A DNA stretch of 62,291 nt from Acetobacterium sp. (GTDB lineage: Bacteria > Bacillota > Clostridia > Eubacteriales > Eubacteriaceae): NCBI RefSeq assembly GCF_030652775.1, contig NZ_JAUSPS010000083.1, forward strand, positions 1 to 62,291. The letters are read 5' to 3'. Made by a program: the position numbers and the translations under genes. Shown piece after piece: positions 1 to 7,811 of the stretch (positions within the stretch are counted from its first letter, which is position 1; every line of letters starts with the position of its first letter). A model generated the notes under the pieces. That model saw only the letters and a program-made list of their open reading frames with translations, searched no databases and had not been told where the DNA came from.

Positions 1-63
1 TCCAATTTCACTTGCCAGTTTTAACGCTTCAAAGCGTTCTTCTGCGCTGTATGCTTTTTTCAT
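1..63 (-). CDS. IS3-type transposase OrfA, N-terminal fragment (runs off the left edge)
   Basis: Reading the minus strand from the ATG at 63 gives an open frame beginning MKKAYSAEERFEALKLAS that continues past the window edge. An AAAGGA ribosome binding site lies about 9 bases upstream. A basic start followed by YSAEERFEALKLA is typical of the helix-turn-helix first ORF of IS3-family elements, which binds the element ends and is normally fused to OrfB by programmed frameshifting. Only 21 residues are visible, so the family call rests on resemblance. The location right behind a truncated 7TM gene supports an insertion element. Confidence 0.5.
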   Translation of the reverse strand, partial: MKKAYSAEERFEALKLASEIG

Positions 64-96
64 AATTTATCAGTCCTTTTTTCTTTCTATTTTACC

Positions 97-873
97 TCAT
101 TTCCTTGCAATTTGGGACTGCACTTTTATGATATCACTCCAATCCATGGAATCGATGATCAACTGTTTGGCGGTATCGTTTATGTCATAGATCTTCAACC
201 GATAGATCAGCACAATCAATAAGAGCTCCGAAATCAAAATACCGATGGATGCCAGGTCTATTTGGGTTGGTAGGTATAATCGACCAATATGAATTGCTGC
301 TGGAATTAAAGGCACTGCCACCAACAAAAAAGGTTCCCACTTTTCCTTGTCTTTCCGTTTGCTGCTCTGATAAATAACGATGATGATAAGACCTAGGGCA
401 ACGGCGGCTTCCATCACCATATAGACAGTATGAAGAATTCCGTATTCTTTGATAAGCACGGGGACGCCGGTTTCATAGGCAAAGGTATAACTTTGATAAA
501 ACCAGTGATGCTGATCGATCATCAGGGTTGCACCGGTAAGCAAGATGCAGAGCAGACCAAAAATAGGGAAAAAAAGTTTTGGTGCTTTTATTTTATAATA
601 GCGGACGAAAAATAAGACGAACAGAAAATAAATGCTACACCCACCGAGGTACATCAGTTTATAAGCCATAATAATGGCTTCTACCGAATTGGACTGGATG
701 CCAAACCAGTATCCTAATGATATTAAAAAAGCAAAAAAGGAAATAAGCAGCATCAGTTTCTGCTCATCGGAAGGTTTTTGAAGAGCTACACCAATGATGC
801 AAATGATTGAAATAACTAGTCCGATGGAATATAAAATAATAAGCGAATCATACATTGTCATATCTGCTAACAT
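97..873 (-). CDS. 7TM sensor module (histidine kinase N-terminal 7TM type), probably truncated
   Basis: The protein has 258 residues with seven or eight hydrophobic helices, spaced as in the N-terminal 7TM input domain of Firmicute histidine kinases and GGDEF proteins. After the last helix (ILIYRLKIYDIN) family members continue into a PAS, kinase or GGDEF domain. Here the frame stops about 25 residues later (SQIARK), with no output domain. The final residues appear to come from the end of the adjacent IS3-like element, so the gene is probably a truncated sensor. Start codons at 873 or 861 (MTMYDSL) are both possible; an AAAAGG sequence overlaps the first and suits the second better. As it stands the product could only act as a membrane protein or be non-functional. 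Confidence 0.6.
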   Translation of the reverse strand: MLADMTMYDSLIILYSIGLVISIICIIGVALQKPSDEQKLMLLISFFAFLISLGYWFGIQSNSVEAIIMAYKLMYLGGCSIYFLFVLFFVRYYKIKAPKLFFPIFGLLCILLTGATLMIDQHHWFYQSYTFAYETGVPVLIKEYGILHTVYMVMEAAVALGLIIIVIYQSSKRKDKEKWEPFLLVAVPLIPAAIHIGRLYLPTQIDLASIGILISELLLIVLIYRLKIYDINDTAKQLIIDSMDWSDIIKVQSQIARK

Positions 874-1104
874 CCTTTTGTTTTGGTATAAATAATAATA
901 GTCATGATTTCATGATATATTATTTTGCCGACAACTTCAATGTAATTTATAACAAAATCCATAGATAATCTAAAACAACGGCGATTTTAAAAGCTATTAC
1001 CAACACAAAAAAACCAATCCCCGGCCATGATGAGGTATGTTTTTAACAGGAACGCGGTCTTAACTTTTTACCCCAGGACGGATGATTGACTTGTTTGATA
1101 TTTT

Positions 1105-2418
1105 TTATTGGGGCAGTCTGACAAAAAAGCTACTGCCCTTTTCCAGCTCACTTTCCACGGCAATGGTTCCGCCGTGAAGACTGACGATGCGTTGGGATAT
1201 GGTAAGTCCCAACCCGGTACCGGGGGTACTGCGGGATTGATCGGCTTTGTAAAAGCGATCAAAGATTTTTTCCTGATCCGCCCTGGAAATCCCCTTTCCG
1301 GTATCGGCTATTGATATTGTAATTTCTTTGGAGGTGGCGTGGAGATCAATCCTGATTTCGCCATCGACCGGGCTATGGTGAATAGCATTGGTCAATAGAT
1401 TGATAATAACCTGGGCCATCAGTTCCTGATCACCCTTGTAGGTAATTTCATCCAACTGGATATCCAGATCGATATTTTTAGCTTCCCACTTTTCCTGCAG
1501 CAGCAGCACCACCCGCCGGATGGATTCATCCAGCGCAAAGGCTTCTTTCTTCAGCCCCAAAACGCCATTCTCCAATTCTGATAGTTTTAACACATTAGAA
1601 GACAGTTTCCAGAGCCGGTCGCTTTCATCGACAATAATATCGATATATTCCTGCCGCTGGGTTTCTGATATATCAGGATCTTTCAGGAGCTTACCAAATC
1701 CTTTAATGGAGGCGATCGGAGTTTTAAACTCATGGGAAACATTGCTGACAAAATCCCGATGGATATAGTCATTTCGTGACAGTGCGGCGGTCATGATGTT
1801 GAAATTTTGAGCCAACACCGCCAGCTCATCTTTTCCAGTGACCTTCAGTCTGATATCAAAATCACCATCGGCTACTTTTTTGGTGGCTTCGGAAACAGCT
1901 TTAATCGGTTTGGCAATCATCGCTACGGCAATAACAATCAGCACCGAGCCAATTAGCAAGGTTAGCAGCATGGTCGTGCGCTGGAGGTTCATAAAGCCGA
2001 CGATTTGATTTTTTTCCAGATTTGGCATGGTAACGACGTAACCTTCGGTCAGTTTTCCCAGCGCCATCGGAAAGTCGTGGGACTGGTGGGCATTCAGATA
2101 AACAATCTCGCCCTGTTCAAGTTTTGCCCGTTCATCCTCAGACAGTACTGCCCCGACTTCATCCAGACTGGCATAGATCCGGGACACCACAATGCCCTGG
2201 GTATATAAGCCAGTGATGGCACCATCACTCAACTGTTCCTGATTCAGGGTCTGCACTGCCTGAGCCTGGTTGACCAACTCCACCCGGATTTGATCGAGAA
2301 CATTTCCCAACTGGGACCAATAAATCACCCCAAAAGTTAAGGTGGATGAGAAAAAAAGCGCCCCTAAAAAGGTTACCAGAAATTTTGTGTAGATTGAATG
2401 AAGAATTTTATTTTTCAT
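1105..2418 (-). CDS. Sensor histidine kinase of the OmpR/PhoR class
   Basis: A membrane-bound sensor kinase of 437 residues. From the N-terminus it shows TM1 (about 13-34), an extracytoplasmic loop of about 110 residues, TM2 (about 150-168), a HAMP linker (170-220), a HisKA box with the phospho-acceptor His229 in SNVSHEFKTP, and a HATPase_c domain with the N box (NLLTNAIHHS), G1 box (DTGKGIS) and G2 box (GTGLGL). I chose the ATG at 2418 because GAGGAG sits 4 bases upstream of it; the in-frame ATG at 2430 would put that site inside the gene. It follows the response regulator by 18 bases and closes an operon with a MacB-like exporter, so it probably senses a membrane-active or exported compound. 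The signal is not deducible. Confidence 0.95.
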   Translation of the reverse strand: MKNKILHSIYTKFLVTFLGALFFSSTLTFGVIYWSQLGNVLDQIRVELVNQAQAVQTLNQEQLSDGAITGLYTQGIVVSRIYASLDEVGAVLSEDERAKLEQGEIVYLNAHQSHDFPMALGKLTEGYVVTMPNLEKNQIVGFMNLQRTTMLLTLLIGSVLIVIAVAMIAKPIKAVSEATKKVADGDFDIRLKVTGKDELAVLAQNFNIMTAALSRNDYIHRDFVSNVSHEFKTPIASIKGFGKLLKDPDISETQRQEYIDIIVDESDRLWKLSSNVLKLSELENGVLGLKKEAFALDESIRRVVLLLQEKWEAKNIDLDIQLDEITYKGDQELMAQVIINLLTNAIHHSPVDGEIRIDLHATSKEITISIADTGKGISRADQEKIFDRFYKADQSRSTPGTGLGLTISQRIVSLHGGTIAVESELEKGSSFFVRLPQ

Positions 2419-2436
2419 ATGACTCCTCATGCCGGG

Positions 2437-3108
2437 CTATAAAACCCGGACTTTATAGCCCAGGCCTTTGACGGTGATAATTTCAAAATCCCGGTTGTTT
2501 TCCAGTTTTTCCCGTAACCGTTTGATATGGACATCCACAGTGCGGTGATCACTTTCACTTTCATACCCCCAGATTTCATCCATAATTTGGGCTCGGGTAA
2601 AAATCCGGTTGGGTGCCGACAGCAGTTTAAACAGCAGCAGAAACTCTTTTTTGGGCAGGGTAGTCGTTTCATCTCCGATACTCAATGTTAAAGCTTCATA
2701 GTTCAGAATCGTTTTTCCCACCACCAGCCGTTGTTCATTGGCTATCTTGGCTCGGCGCAATAAGGCAAAAATCCGCAGCAGCATCTCATCCATATCCACC
2801 GGCTTGACCATATAATCATCCGTTCCGGCTTTAAAACCAGTTTTTTTATCATCGATGCTTTCCCTGGCGGTAATCATCAGGATCGGGAGCTCTAAGCCCC
2901 CATCCCTCAGGGTTTTGGTCAATACGTGCCCATCCATATGGGGCATCATCACATCAGTGATCAACAGGTCGATATGATTTTTCCCCAGCTCGTCCAGCGC
3001 CATAACGCCGTCGATTGCTTCAAAAACTGAGTAGCCTTCTTTTTCCAGAGTATCCCGAAACAGGCGGCGTATGTGGTTATCATCTTCGCAGATTAAAATA
3101 CTGAACAT
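2437..3108 (-). CDS. OmpR-family response regulator
   Basis: The 223-residue protein has an N-terminal receiver domain (about 1-120) with the acidic pocket E8/D9, phospho-acceptor Asp52 (LLITDVMMP), Thr in MITAR and Lys in MVKPVD. The C-terminal winged helix (about 130-222) ends with the usual DHRTVDVHIKRLREKL recognition region. Phosphorylation by the kinase encoded just downstream should drive dimer binding to tandem promoter sites, most likely including the promoter of this same exporter operon. The gene begins 21 bases after the permease stop codon. The family and pairing are clear; the regulon is inferred from position. Confidence 0.95.
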   Translation of the reverse strand: MFSILICEDDNHIRRLFRDTLEKEGYSVFEAIDGVMALDELGKNHIDLLITDVMMPHMDGHVLTKTLRDGGLELPILMITARESIDDKKTGFKAGTDDYMVKPVDMDEMLLRIFALLRRAKIANEQRLVVGKTILNYEALTLSIGDETTTLPKKEFLLLFKLLSAPNRIFTRAQIMDEIWGYESESDHRTVDVHIKRLREKLENNRDFEIITVKGLGYKVRVL

Positions 3109-3129
3109 TTCATTCTCCTGTTTTCTCTC

Positions 3130-4302
3130 CTAAACACTTCGCAGCGCATCAATGGGGTTGAGTCGGGAAGCCTTGCGGGCCGGCATAAAACCAAAAACCA
3201 CACCGATGGCGGCGGAAAAGCCAATCGCTAATAAAACGGTGGAGGCAGTCAGGGCAAAACTGGTTCCGATCAGATTGGCCACCACCCAGGCCAGGCTGAC
3301 CCCGAGGATAAAGCCAATGATCCCGCCAATCAGACAGAGTACCACCGATTCAATTAAGAATTGGAGCTGAATCTGTTTCGGCTCTGCTCCCAACGCCTTG
3401 CGCAAGCCGATTTCGCTGGTGCGTTCGGTGACCGAGACCAGCATCATGTTCATAATTCCAATCCCCCCGACTACCAGCGAGATCGAGGCGATCCCCGCCA
3501 GCATCATCGACAGAATGCTGGTCATTTCTTCAATGGTCTCCAGGATACTCTGCATGTTGACGATCGTGTAACCATCTTCGTCACCATTAAAAGCTTTTGT
3601 TAAAACCCCTTCAATTTGCCGGGTTGTCGTATCTGCTAGAGCCTCGTCAGCAATATAGACAGTCATACTGTTAATGTATTTGGCTCCCACCACGCCCATG
3701 GCGGTGGTATAGGGGATGATTACTGAGCTGTTGGTATCCGTGGAAGAAAAACTGTCCGATTCCTGTAAGATCCCGATGACGTTATAGGTAATGCCGCCGA
3801 TTTTAATTTCCTGGCCAATGGGATTTTTGCCGACATAGAGTTCATTGACAATGTCATTTCCAATCAGCGCCACCCGGCTTTCATTTTCGGTGTCAATGGA
3901 CTTAATGATTCGACCGGATGAGATGACATCTTCGGTATTTTCAAAATAGACGTCATTCTTGCCCTGAAGGGTAATCTCATCCATGGTATTTCCCTCGAAG
4001 GCCACGGAGGTTTGACCGGAAATGGTTGGGGCAATCCCAGAGATGTTTGACAGTTCAGCGATCTTGTTGACATCGCCTTGGGTCAGCCCCTGTTTCAATG
4101 GTGTTCCCTGAACCTGGACGGTCACTGTATTAGCCCCCATAGAAGCTACCTGATCGGTGACGGTGCTGGTGGCTCCCGAAACAATGGTGATCAGCGCAAT
4201 CACCGATCCCACTCCGATAATGATGCCCAGCATCGTGAGAAAGGATCGCATTTTATTGCTGACGATATTTTCTAATGCCATTTTAATACTTTCCTTAAGC
4301 AT
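3130..4302 (-). CDS. MacB-like ABC transporter permease (FtsX domain)
   Basis: The inner-membrane permease of a tripartite-type exporter. A first TM (about 20-42) is followed by a large extracytoplasmic MacB core domain (about 45-250), then three C-terminal TMs forming the FtsX domain with the conserved GGIGIMNMMLVSVTER stretch. This matches MacB permeases in layout and length (391 residues from the start chosen here). The start is the ATG at 4302 ([13 protein letters not shown]), which has a GAGGGG site and overlaps the ATPase stop by 8 bases, suggesting coupled translation; the longer upstream reading has no support. Such permeases in Firmicutes export peptides or antibiotics by mechanotransmission. 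The substrate is unknown. Confidence 0.92.
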   Translation of the reverse strand: MLKESIKMALENIVSNKMRSFLTMLGIIIGVGSVIALITIVSGATSTVTDQVASMGANTVTVQVQGTPLKQGLTQGDVNKIAELSNISGIAPTISGQTSVAFEGNTMDEITLQGKNDVYFENTEDVISSGRIIKSIDTENESRVALIGNDIVNELYVGKNPIGQEIKIGGITYNVIGILQESDSFSSTDTNSSVIIPYTTAMGVVGAKYINSMTVYIADEALADTTTRQIEGVLTKAFNGDEDGYTIVNMQSILETIEEMTSILSMMLAGIASISLVVGGIGIMNMMLVSVTERTSEIGLRKALGAEPKQIQLQFLIESVVLCLIGGIIGFILGVSLAWVVANLIGTSFALTASTVLLAIGFSAAIGVVFGFMPARKASRLNPIDALRSV

Positions 4303-4984
4303 TGTACACCCCCTCACTGAGATTCCCATCGACAATCCGGACAATCCGGCTGCCGTTTTTAGCCACATCAGCATCATGGGTGATCATCACGATGGTTTTT
4401 CCTTCCTGATAAAGTTCTTTAAAGAGCGCCATAATCTGCTGACCGGTCTGTTGATCCAGGGCTCCGGTAGGTTCATCGGCCAGCAGAATGGTTGGCTCGG
4501 TGACCAGCGCTCTGGCAATGGCCACCCGCTGCTGCTGGCCGCCCGATAACTGATTGGGGCGGTTGTTCATTTTATCGGCCAGCCCCACCCGTTCCAGAAT
4601 ATGAGCACTGCGGGCCTGCCGTTCTTTCTCGGGCACCCCGGCATAAATAAGTGGCAGCTCCACATTTTTCTGCGCTGATAACCGTGGCAACAGTTGAAAC
4701 TGCTGAAAAATAAAGCCGATTTCGCGGTTGCGGATATGGGAAAGATCGACCTCAGGGAGATCGCGAATTAATTCGCCGGACAGATAATAGGTCCCACTGG
4801 TGGGGACATCCAGACAGCCGATAATGTTCATCAAGGTGGATTTTCCCGAACCGGACGGTCCTAGTACCGAAAGAAAATCGCCGCGATTGATTTCCAGATC
4901 AATTCCTTTTAAAACCACCTGCTCTTCATCACCCATGATATAGGTCTTGATGAGATTCTTCATTTCCAATATTTTTTCGGGCAT
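4295..4984 (-). CDS. MacB/LolD-type ABC transporter ATPase
   Basis: A cytoplasmic nucleotide-binding subunit of 229 residues. It carries Walker [10 protein letters not shown] (about 41-49), Q-loop [12 protein letters not shown] signature [15 protein letters not shown], Walker [13 protein letters not shown] and the switch His in MITHDADVA. The TGALD D-loop region is typical of the MacB/LolD/FtsE branch. Its ATG shares one base with the stop codon of the adaptor gene (TAATG), and its own stop overlaps the permease start, so adaptor, ATPase and permease are translationally coupled and presumably made in stoichiometric amounts. Confidence 0.95.
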   Translation of the reverse strand: MPEKILEMKNLIKTYIMGDEEQVVLKGIDLEINRGDFLSVLGPSGSGKSTLMNIIGCLDVPTSGTYYLSGELIRDLPEVDLSHIRNREIGFIFQQFQLLPRLSAQKNVELPLIYAGVPEKERQARSAHILERVGLADKMNNRPNQLSGGQQQRVAIARALVTEPTILLADEPTGALDQQTGQQIMALFKELYQEGKTIVMITHDADVAKNGSRIVRIVDGNLSEGVYNA

Positions 4985-5859
4985 TAGAGTTCACCACCAG
5001 TTTGCGGTCGCTGAAATGTTGATGATTCGGTGGTTGTCATCACGGGCATTAAAACTACCTCATTTTCGGTAAGACCTTCGGTTATTTGAATATTGATACC
5101 ATCGGTTATTCCGGTGATTACCGGACGCTGCTGAGGATTTTCAGACTCGCCTTTTACCAGGACAAAGCTCTCGTTGTCGGCCCCAAATTGAATGGCATCC
5201 ACCGGAACTGTCACTGCATTTTCGGCTTTTTCCTTAACGATGACCACTTCCGCATTCATACCGATGCGAATCTGTGTATCTCCCTGAAAATCAACGATGG
5301 CGGTAAAATAAGCCACTCCATTTTCGTTTTTAGCTTCCCGACTGATTTCGCTGACCGATCCCTGAATACTGCGCCCAATACTATCGATATTGATGGTAAC
5401 CGGTGCTCCCACTGCCAGAGTTGACAATTGATATTCGTCGACCTTGATACTGACCTGAAGGTTAATAAAATCCACAATCTCCATAATTTTCCCACCGGCT
5501 GCCACAGTATCATCTTCATCATAATAAATCTCGGCAACTTCCCCGGCAACGGTTGCGGTGACAATATCCCCCGAGACCGGTGCATAAAGATCAGTCTCTT
5601 CGGCAATTATTTCTCCTTCACTGACATAGAATTCACTTATTTCCAGGGCACTGGAAGCCATGATATCTTCCCGGGATTGACTCTCAATTACCCCTGAAAA
5701 ACGATTGTCATTGACAATATTTCCCATTGTCGTCGATGTCTCGGTAAACTGATCTTTTGCAGAATTTGCCAAAACCTGATATCCCGCAAATCCTCCCGCA
5801 ATTACCAACACCCCAACAACACAGCCAATAATAATCTGCTTTGTTTTTCCTTTTTTCAC
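4984..5859 (-). CDS. Membrane-fusion/adaptor protein of the MacB-like exporter (HlyD/RND type)
   Basis: The 291-residue protein has an N-terminal membrane anchor (about 8-30) followed by a short barrel-sandwich/lipoyl domain (APVSGDIV...VAGEVAEIYYDEDDTV), a beta-barrel region (VSIKVDEYQLSTLAVGAPVTINID) and a membrane-proximal domain (VPVDAIQF...FVLVKG). It lacks the long alpha-helical hairpin of Gram-negative MacA, as is usual for Gram-positive adaptors that have no outer-membrane partner. It is the first gene of the five-gene operon (adaptor, ATPase, permease, regulator, kinase) and starts after about 150 bases of non-coding sequence, where its promoter must lie, although I could not pick it confidently. 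Confidence 0.9.
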   Translation of the reverse strand: MKKGKTKQIIIGCVVGVLVIAGGFAGYQVLANSAKDQFTETSTTMGNIVNDNRFSGVIESQSREDIMASSALEISEFYVSEGEIIAEETDLYAPVSGDIVTATVAGEVAEIYYDEDDTVAAGGKIMEIVDFINLQVSIKVDEYQLSTLAVGAPVTINIDSIGRSIQGSVSEISREAKNENGVAYFTAIVDFQGDTQIRIGMNAEVVIVKEKAENAVTVPVDAIQFGADNESFVLVKGESENPQQRPVITGITDGINIQITEGLTENEVVLMPVMTTTESSTFQRPQTGGEL

Positions 5860-5954
5860 GTCGATCCTCCAACCATTGATTTTATTTTATAGCCAGTTTA
5901 AACATTCAATATGAATTTAAAATGAACCCTTTAGTTTTTTAAGTTTTTCCAGTT

Positions 5955-5984
5955 TTGTTGTTTTTCGTAGTTTTAGGGTATCTA
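5955..5984 (+). promoter_or_regulatory. Possible sigma-A promoter for the small membrane protein gene
   Basis: TTGTTG and TATCTA are separated by 18 bases, upstream of a strong ribosome binding site at 6001-6008. The -10 match is modest, so this is a candidate only. Confidence 0.3.
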
Positions 5985-6016
5985 TAGTTCAACAAAGAAA
6001 AAAGGAGGACGTGACA

Positions 6017-6220
6017 ATGTTAGAAGATAAATTAGATATGATGGAAGCAGAGGATAGCACTGAAAAAAAACCGTTTTATTATTCCAAATGGTGGTTGGTT
6101 GTTTGGAGTCTCCTGATTTGGCCAATCGGACTAATTATGCTCTGGGGTTATTTTGCCAATATGCATAAAACAGAAATGCCTCGTACCCGCCTGATTAAAG
6201 ATAATTCAGAGGATTTATAA
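6017..6220 (+). CDS. Small single-pass membrane protein of unknown function
   Basis: A 67-residue protein with an acidic N-terminus, a Tyr/Trp-rich border (PFYYSKWW) and one hydrophobic helix (about 25-46, including WSLLIWPIGLIMLWGYF), then a short basic/acidic tail. The ATG at 6017 is preceded by a strong AAAGGAGG site at 8 bases, so I prefer it to the GTG at 6011. It is divergent from the exporter operon. I do not recognise a specific family; the KWW...WPIGLIMLW pattern is common in short Firmicute membrane proteins, some of which modulate neighbouring membrane complexes. Confidence 0.7.
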   Translation: MLEDKLDMMEAEDSTEKKPFYYSKWWLVVWSLLIWPIGLIMLWGYFANMHKTEMPRTRLIKDNSEDL

Positions 6221-6296
6221 ATATATAAAATCAATACAAACCTTTGAACAACCTTAAAATATCAATGGTCTCGTTTTCAGGAAACACCCCATATCC

Positions 6297-6325
6297 TTGA
6301 TAAATACTCTGTTTCGTGTTAGAAT
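6297..6325 (+). promoter_or_regulatory. Sigma-A type promoter upstream of the GT2 gene
   Basis: TTGATA and TAGAAT are separated by exactly 17 bases. Transcription would begin near 6332, giving a leader of about 180 bases that contains the hairpin at 6357-6394 before the glycosyltransferase start at 6511. Confidence 0.6.
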
Positions 6326-6356
6326 GATGGTACTTAAATGCGACATACATAAACTC

Positions 6357-6394
6357 ACACAACCACCACGAATGGCTATTCCTGGTGGTTGTGT
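6357..6394 (+). promoter_or_regulatory. Long leader hairpin upstream of the GT2 gene
   Basis: A perfect 12-base inverted repeat (ACACAACCACCA / TGGTGGTTGTGT) encloses a second arm pair (GAAT / ATTC) with a GGCT loop, separated only by one C-C mismatch. No T-run follows, so it does not look like an intrinsic terminator. It lies in the predicted 5' leader of the glycosyltransferase gene and could be an operator, an mRNA stabiliser or a binding site for a protein or RNA. Confidence 0.55.
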
Positions 6395-6510
6395 CATGAA
6401 AAGAAAGCATTTATACTATATCAGGTAGTTACTTGAGCCGAACAACACAATTTGTTTCCGGCTTTGATAGCGATCGATATAACTTAATATGAAGGAGAAA
6501 TTAAATAGAG

Positions 6511-7749
6511 ATGGTTTCACAAATTTTTACTCTGCTATTTATTTTAGGCATCCCGTTTTTTGTTTATGGTATCTATTACTTAGGTATCGGACTATTTGGG
6601 TATACCAAACACAATAAATATGTACTCTCCCCTCCCAAAAACCGCATTGCTGTGGTGGTTGCCGCACGAAATGAGGCTGCGGTTATTGGTAATCTCATCG
6701 AAAGCCTTCATCAGCAGGATTATCCGGAAGAATTAATGGATGTGTATGTAATTCCCAATAATTGCACCGATAATACCAAAGAAGTGGCGCTTGCGCATGG
6801 TGCCAAGATTATGACCTGTACCGCCGAAGTCAAATCTAAGGGCGCCGCCCTTTCCCAGTTCTTTGATTATATTTTTAAAGAAAATGATGTCTATGATGCC
6901 TTCTGCGTTTTTGATGCCGATAACCTGGTGGATAAGCATTTTATCACCTCGATGAACAACGTTCTTGAATCAGGCGAAAAAATTGCCCAGGGTTACCGGG
7001 ACAGTAAGAATCCCGAAGATTCGTGGATTTCCGGTTGCCAATCGGTGTTTTACTGGACCTTGAATCGTTTTATGAACCTGGCTCGCCATAAATTGGGCTG
7101 GTCCGCCACCTTAAATGGAACCGGATTTATGATGCATGCCGATGTTATTAAAAAAGAAGGCTTCAAAACTTTTAGTCTGACCGAAGATATCGAATTTACC
7201 ACCCAATGCATCATTAAGGGTTACCGGGTCGCCTGGGTTCCCGAGGCGGTTACCTACGACGAACATCCGATTACCTTTGATCAATCCTGGTCTCAGCGCA
7301 AACGTTGGTCAACTGGTACCATCCAGTGTTTCAATCAGTATTCGCCGCAGCTCATCGATGCCGTGATCAAGGATAAAAATCGTTGTGCCATGGACATGCT
7401 GATGTTTCTGGTTGCCCCCTTTATGCAAGTGCTAACCTGTATTTATACCATTTGTTCCTTTATCATTTTGGGGATGCTGTTTGTCAACACCAGTGTCTGG
7501 TCCAACGCTTTGACCTTTGCGATTCTCTTTTCCATTGGCGGCGTCATCTTCAGCGTGGTCTTTACCGCCATGGTTTTATGGTTAGAAGGCAAAAAAATCC
7601 GTCAGATTAACAATATTTCGGTTTTTTCTTTCTGGTTTTATCTGGCCTCCTGGATTCCCATTAATGTCTTATGTTTCATTAAACCGATTGAAATCTGGGA
7701 ACCGATTGAGCATACTAAAAGTATCAAGATCTCACAATTAGTCGAATAA
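6511..7749 (+). CDS. Processive-type membrane glycosyltransferase, GT2 family
   Basis: The 412-residue protein has an N-terminal TM (about 5-28), a GT2 catalytic domain (about 45-280) and a C-terminal block of three to four TMs (about 290-395). It shows the DAD metal-binding motif (135-137), TED (224-226, catalytic base region) and QRKRW (262-266), the Q-x-x-R-W signature of processive beta-glycan synthases such as cellulose, hyaluronan and poly-GlcNAc synthases. It should polymerise a sugar from a UDP- or GDP-donor and extrude the chain. The start at 6511 has a GGAG site 13 bases away, which is far. It stands alone between a promoter and a terminator, so it is a single-gene unit. The polymer identity is not deducible. 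Confidence 0.85.
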   Translation: MVSQIFTLLFILGIPFFVYGIYYLGIGLFGYTKHNKYVLSPPKNRIAVVVAARNEAAVIGNLIESLHQQDYPEELMDVYVIPNNCTDNTKEVALAHGAKIMTCTAEVKSKGAALSQFFDYIFKENDVYDAFCVFDADNLVDKHFITSMNNVLESGEKIAQGYRDSKNPEDSWISGCQSVFYWTLNRFMNLARHKLGWSATLNGTGFMMHADVIKKEGFKTFSLTEDIEFTTQCIIKGYRVAWVPEAVTYDEHPITFDQSWSQRKRWSTGTIQCFNQYSPQLIDAVIKDKNRCAMDMLMFLVAPFMQVLTCIYTICSFIILGMLFVNTSVWSNALTFAILFSIGGVIFSVVFTAMVLWLEGKKIRQINNISVFSFWFYLASWIPINVLCFIKPIEIWEPIEHTKSIKISQLVE

Positions 7750-7751
7750 GC

Positions 7752-7783
7752 AAAAAGGATGATCCGCAGATCATCCTTTTTTT
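7752..7783 (+). terminator. Intrinsic terminator after the GT2 gene
   Basis: The stem AAAAAGGATGATC / GATCATCCTTTTT has a CGCA loop and runs into seven T residues. The A-run on the left arm means it may also work for the convergent gene at 7812-8978. Confidence 0.88.
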
Positions 7784-7811
7784 CTATCTTGAATTATTGT
7801 TATTGAATGAA

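Noticed and set aside
874..1104. Inverted repeats of TCATGA near 930 and possible regulatory sites
   Set aside because: Short, AT-rich and without a good promoter context; could be chance.
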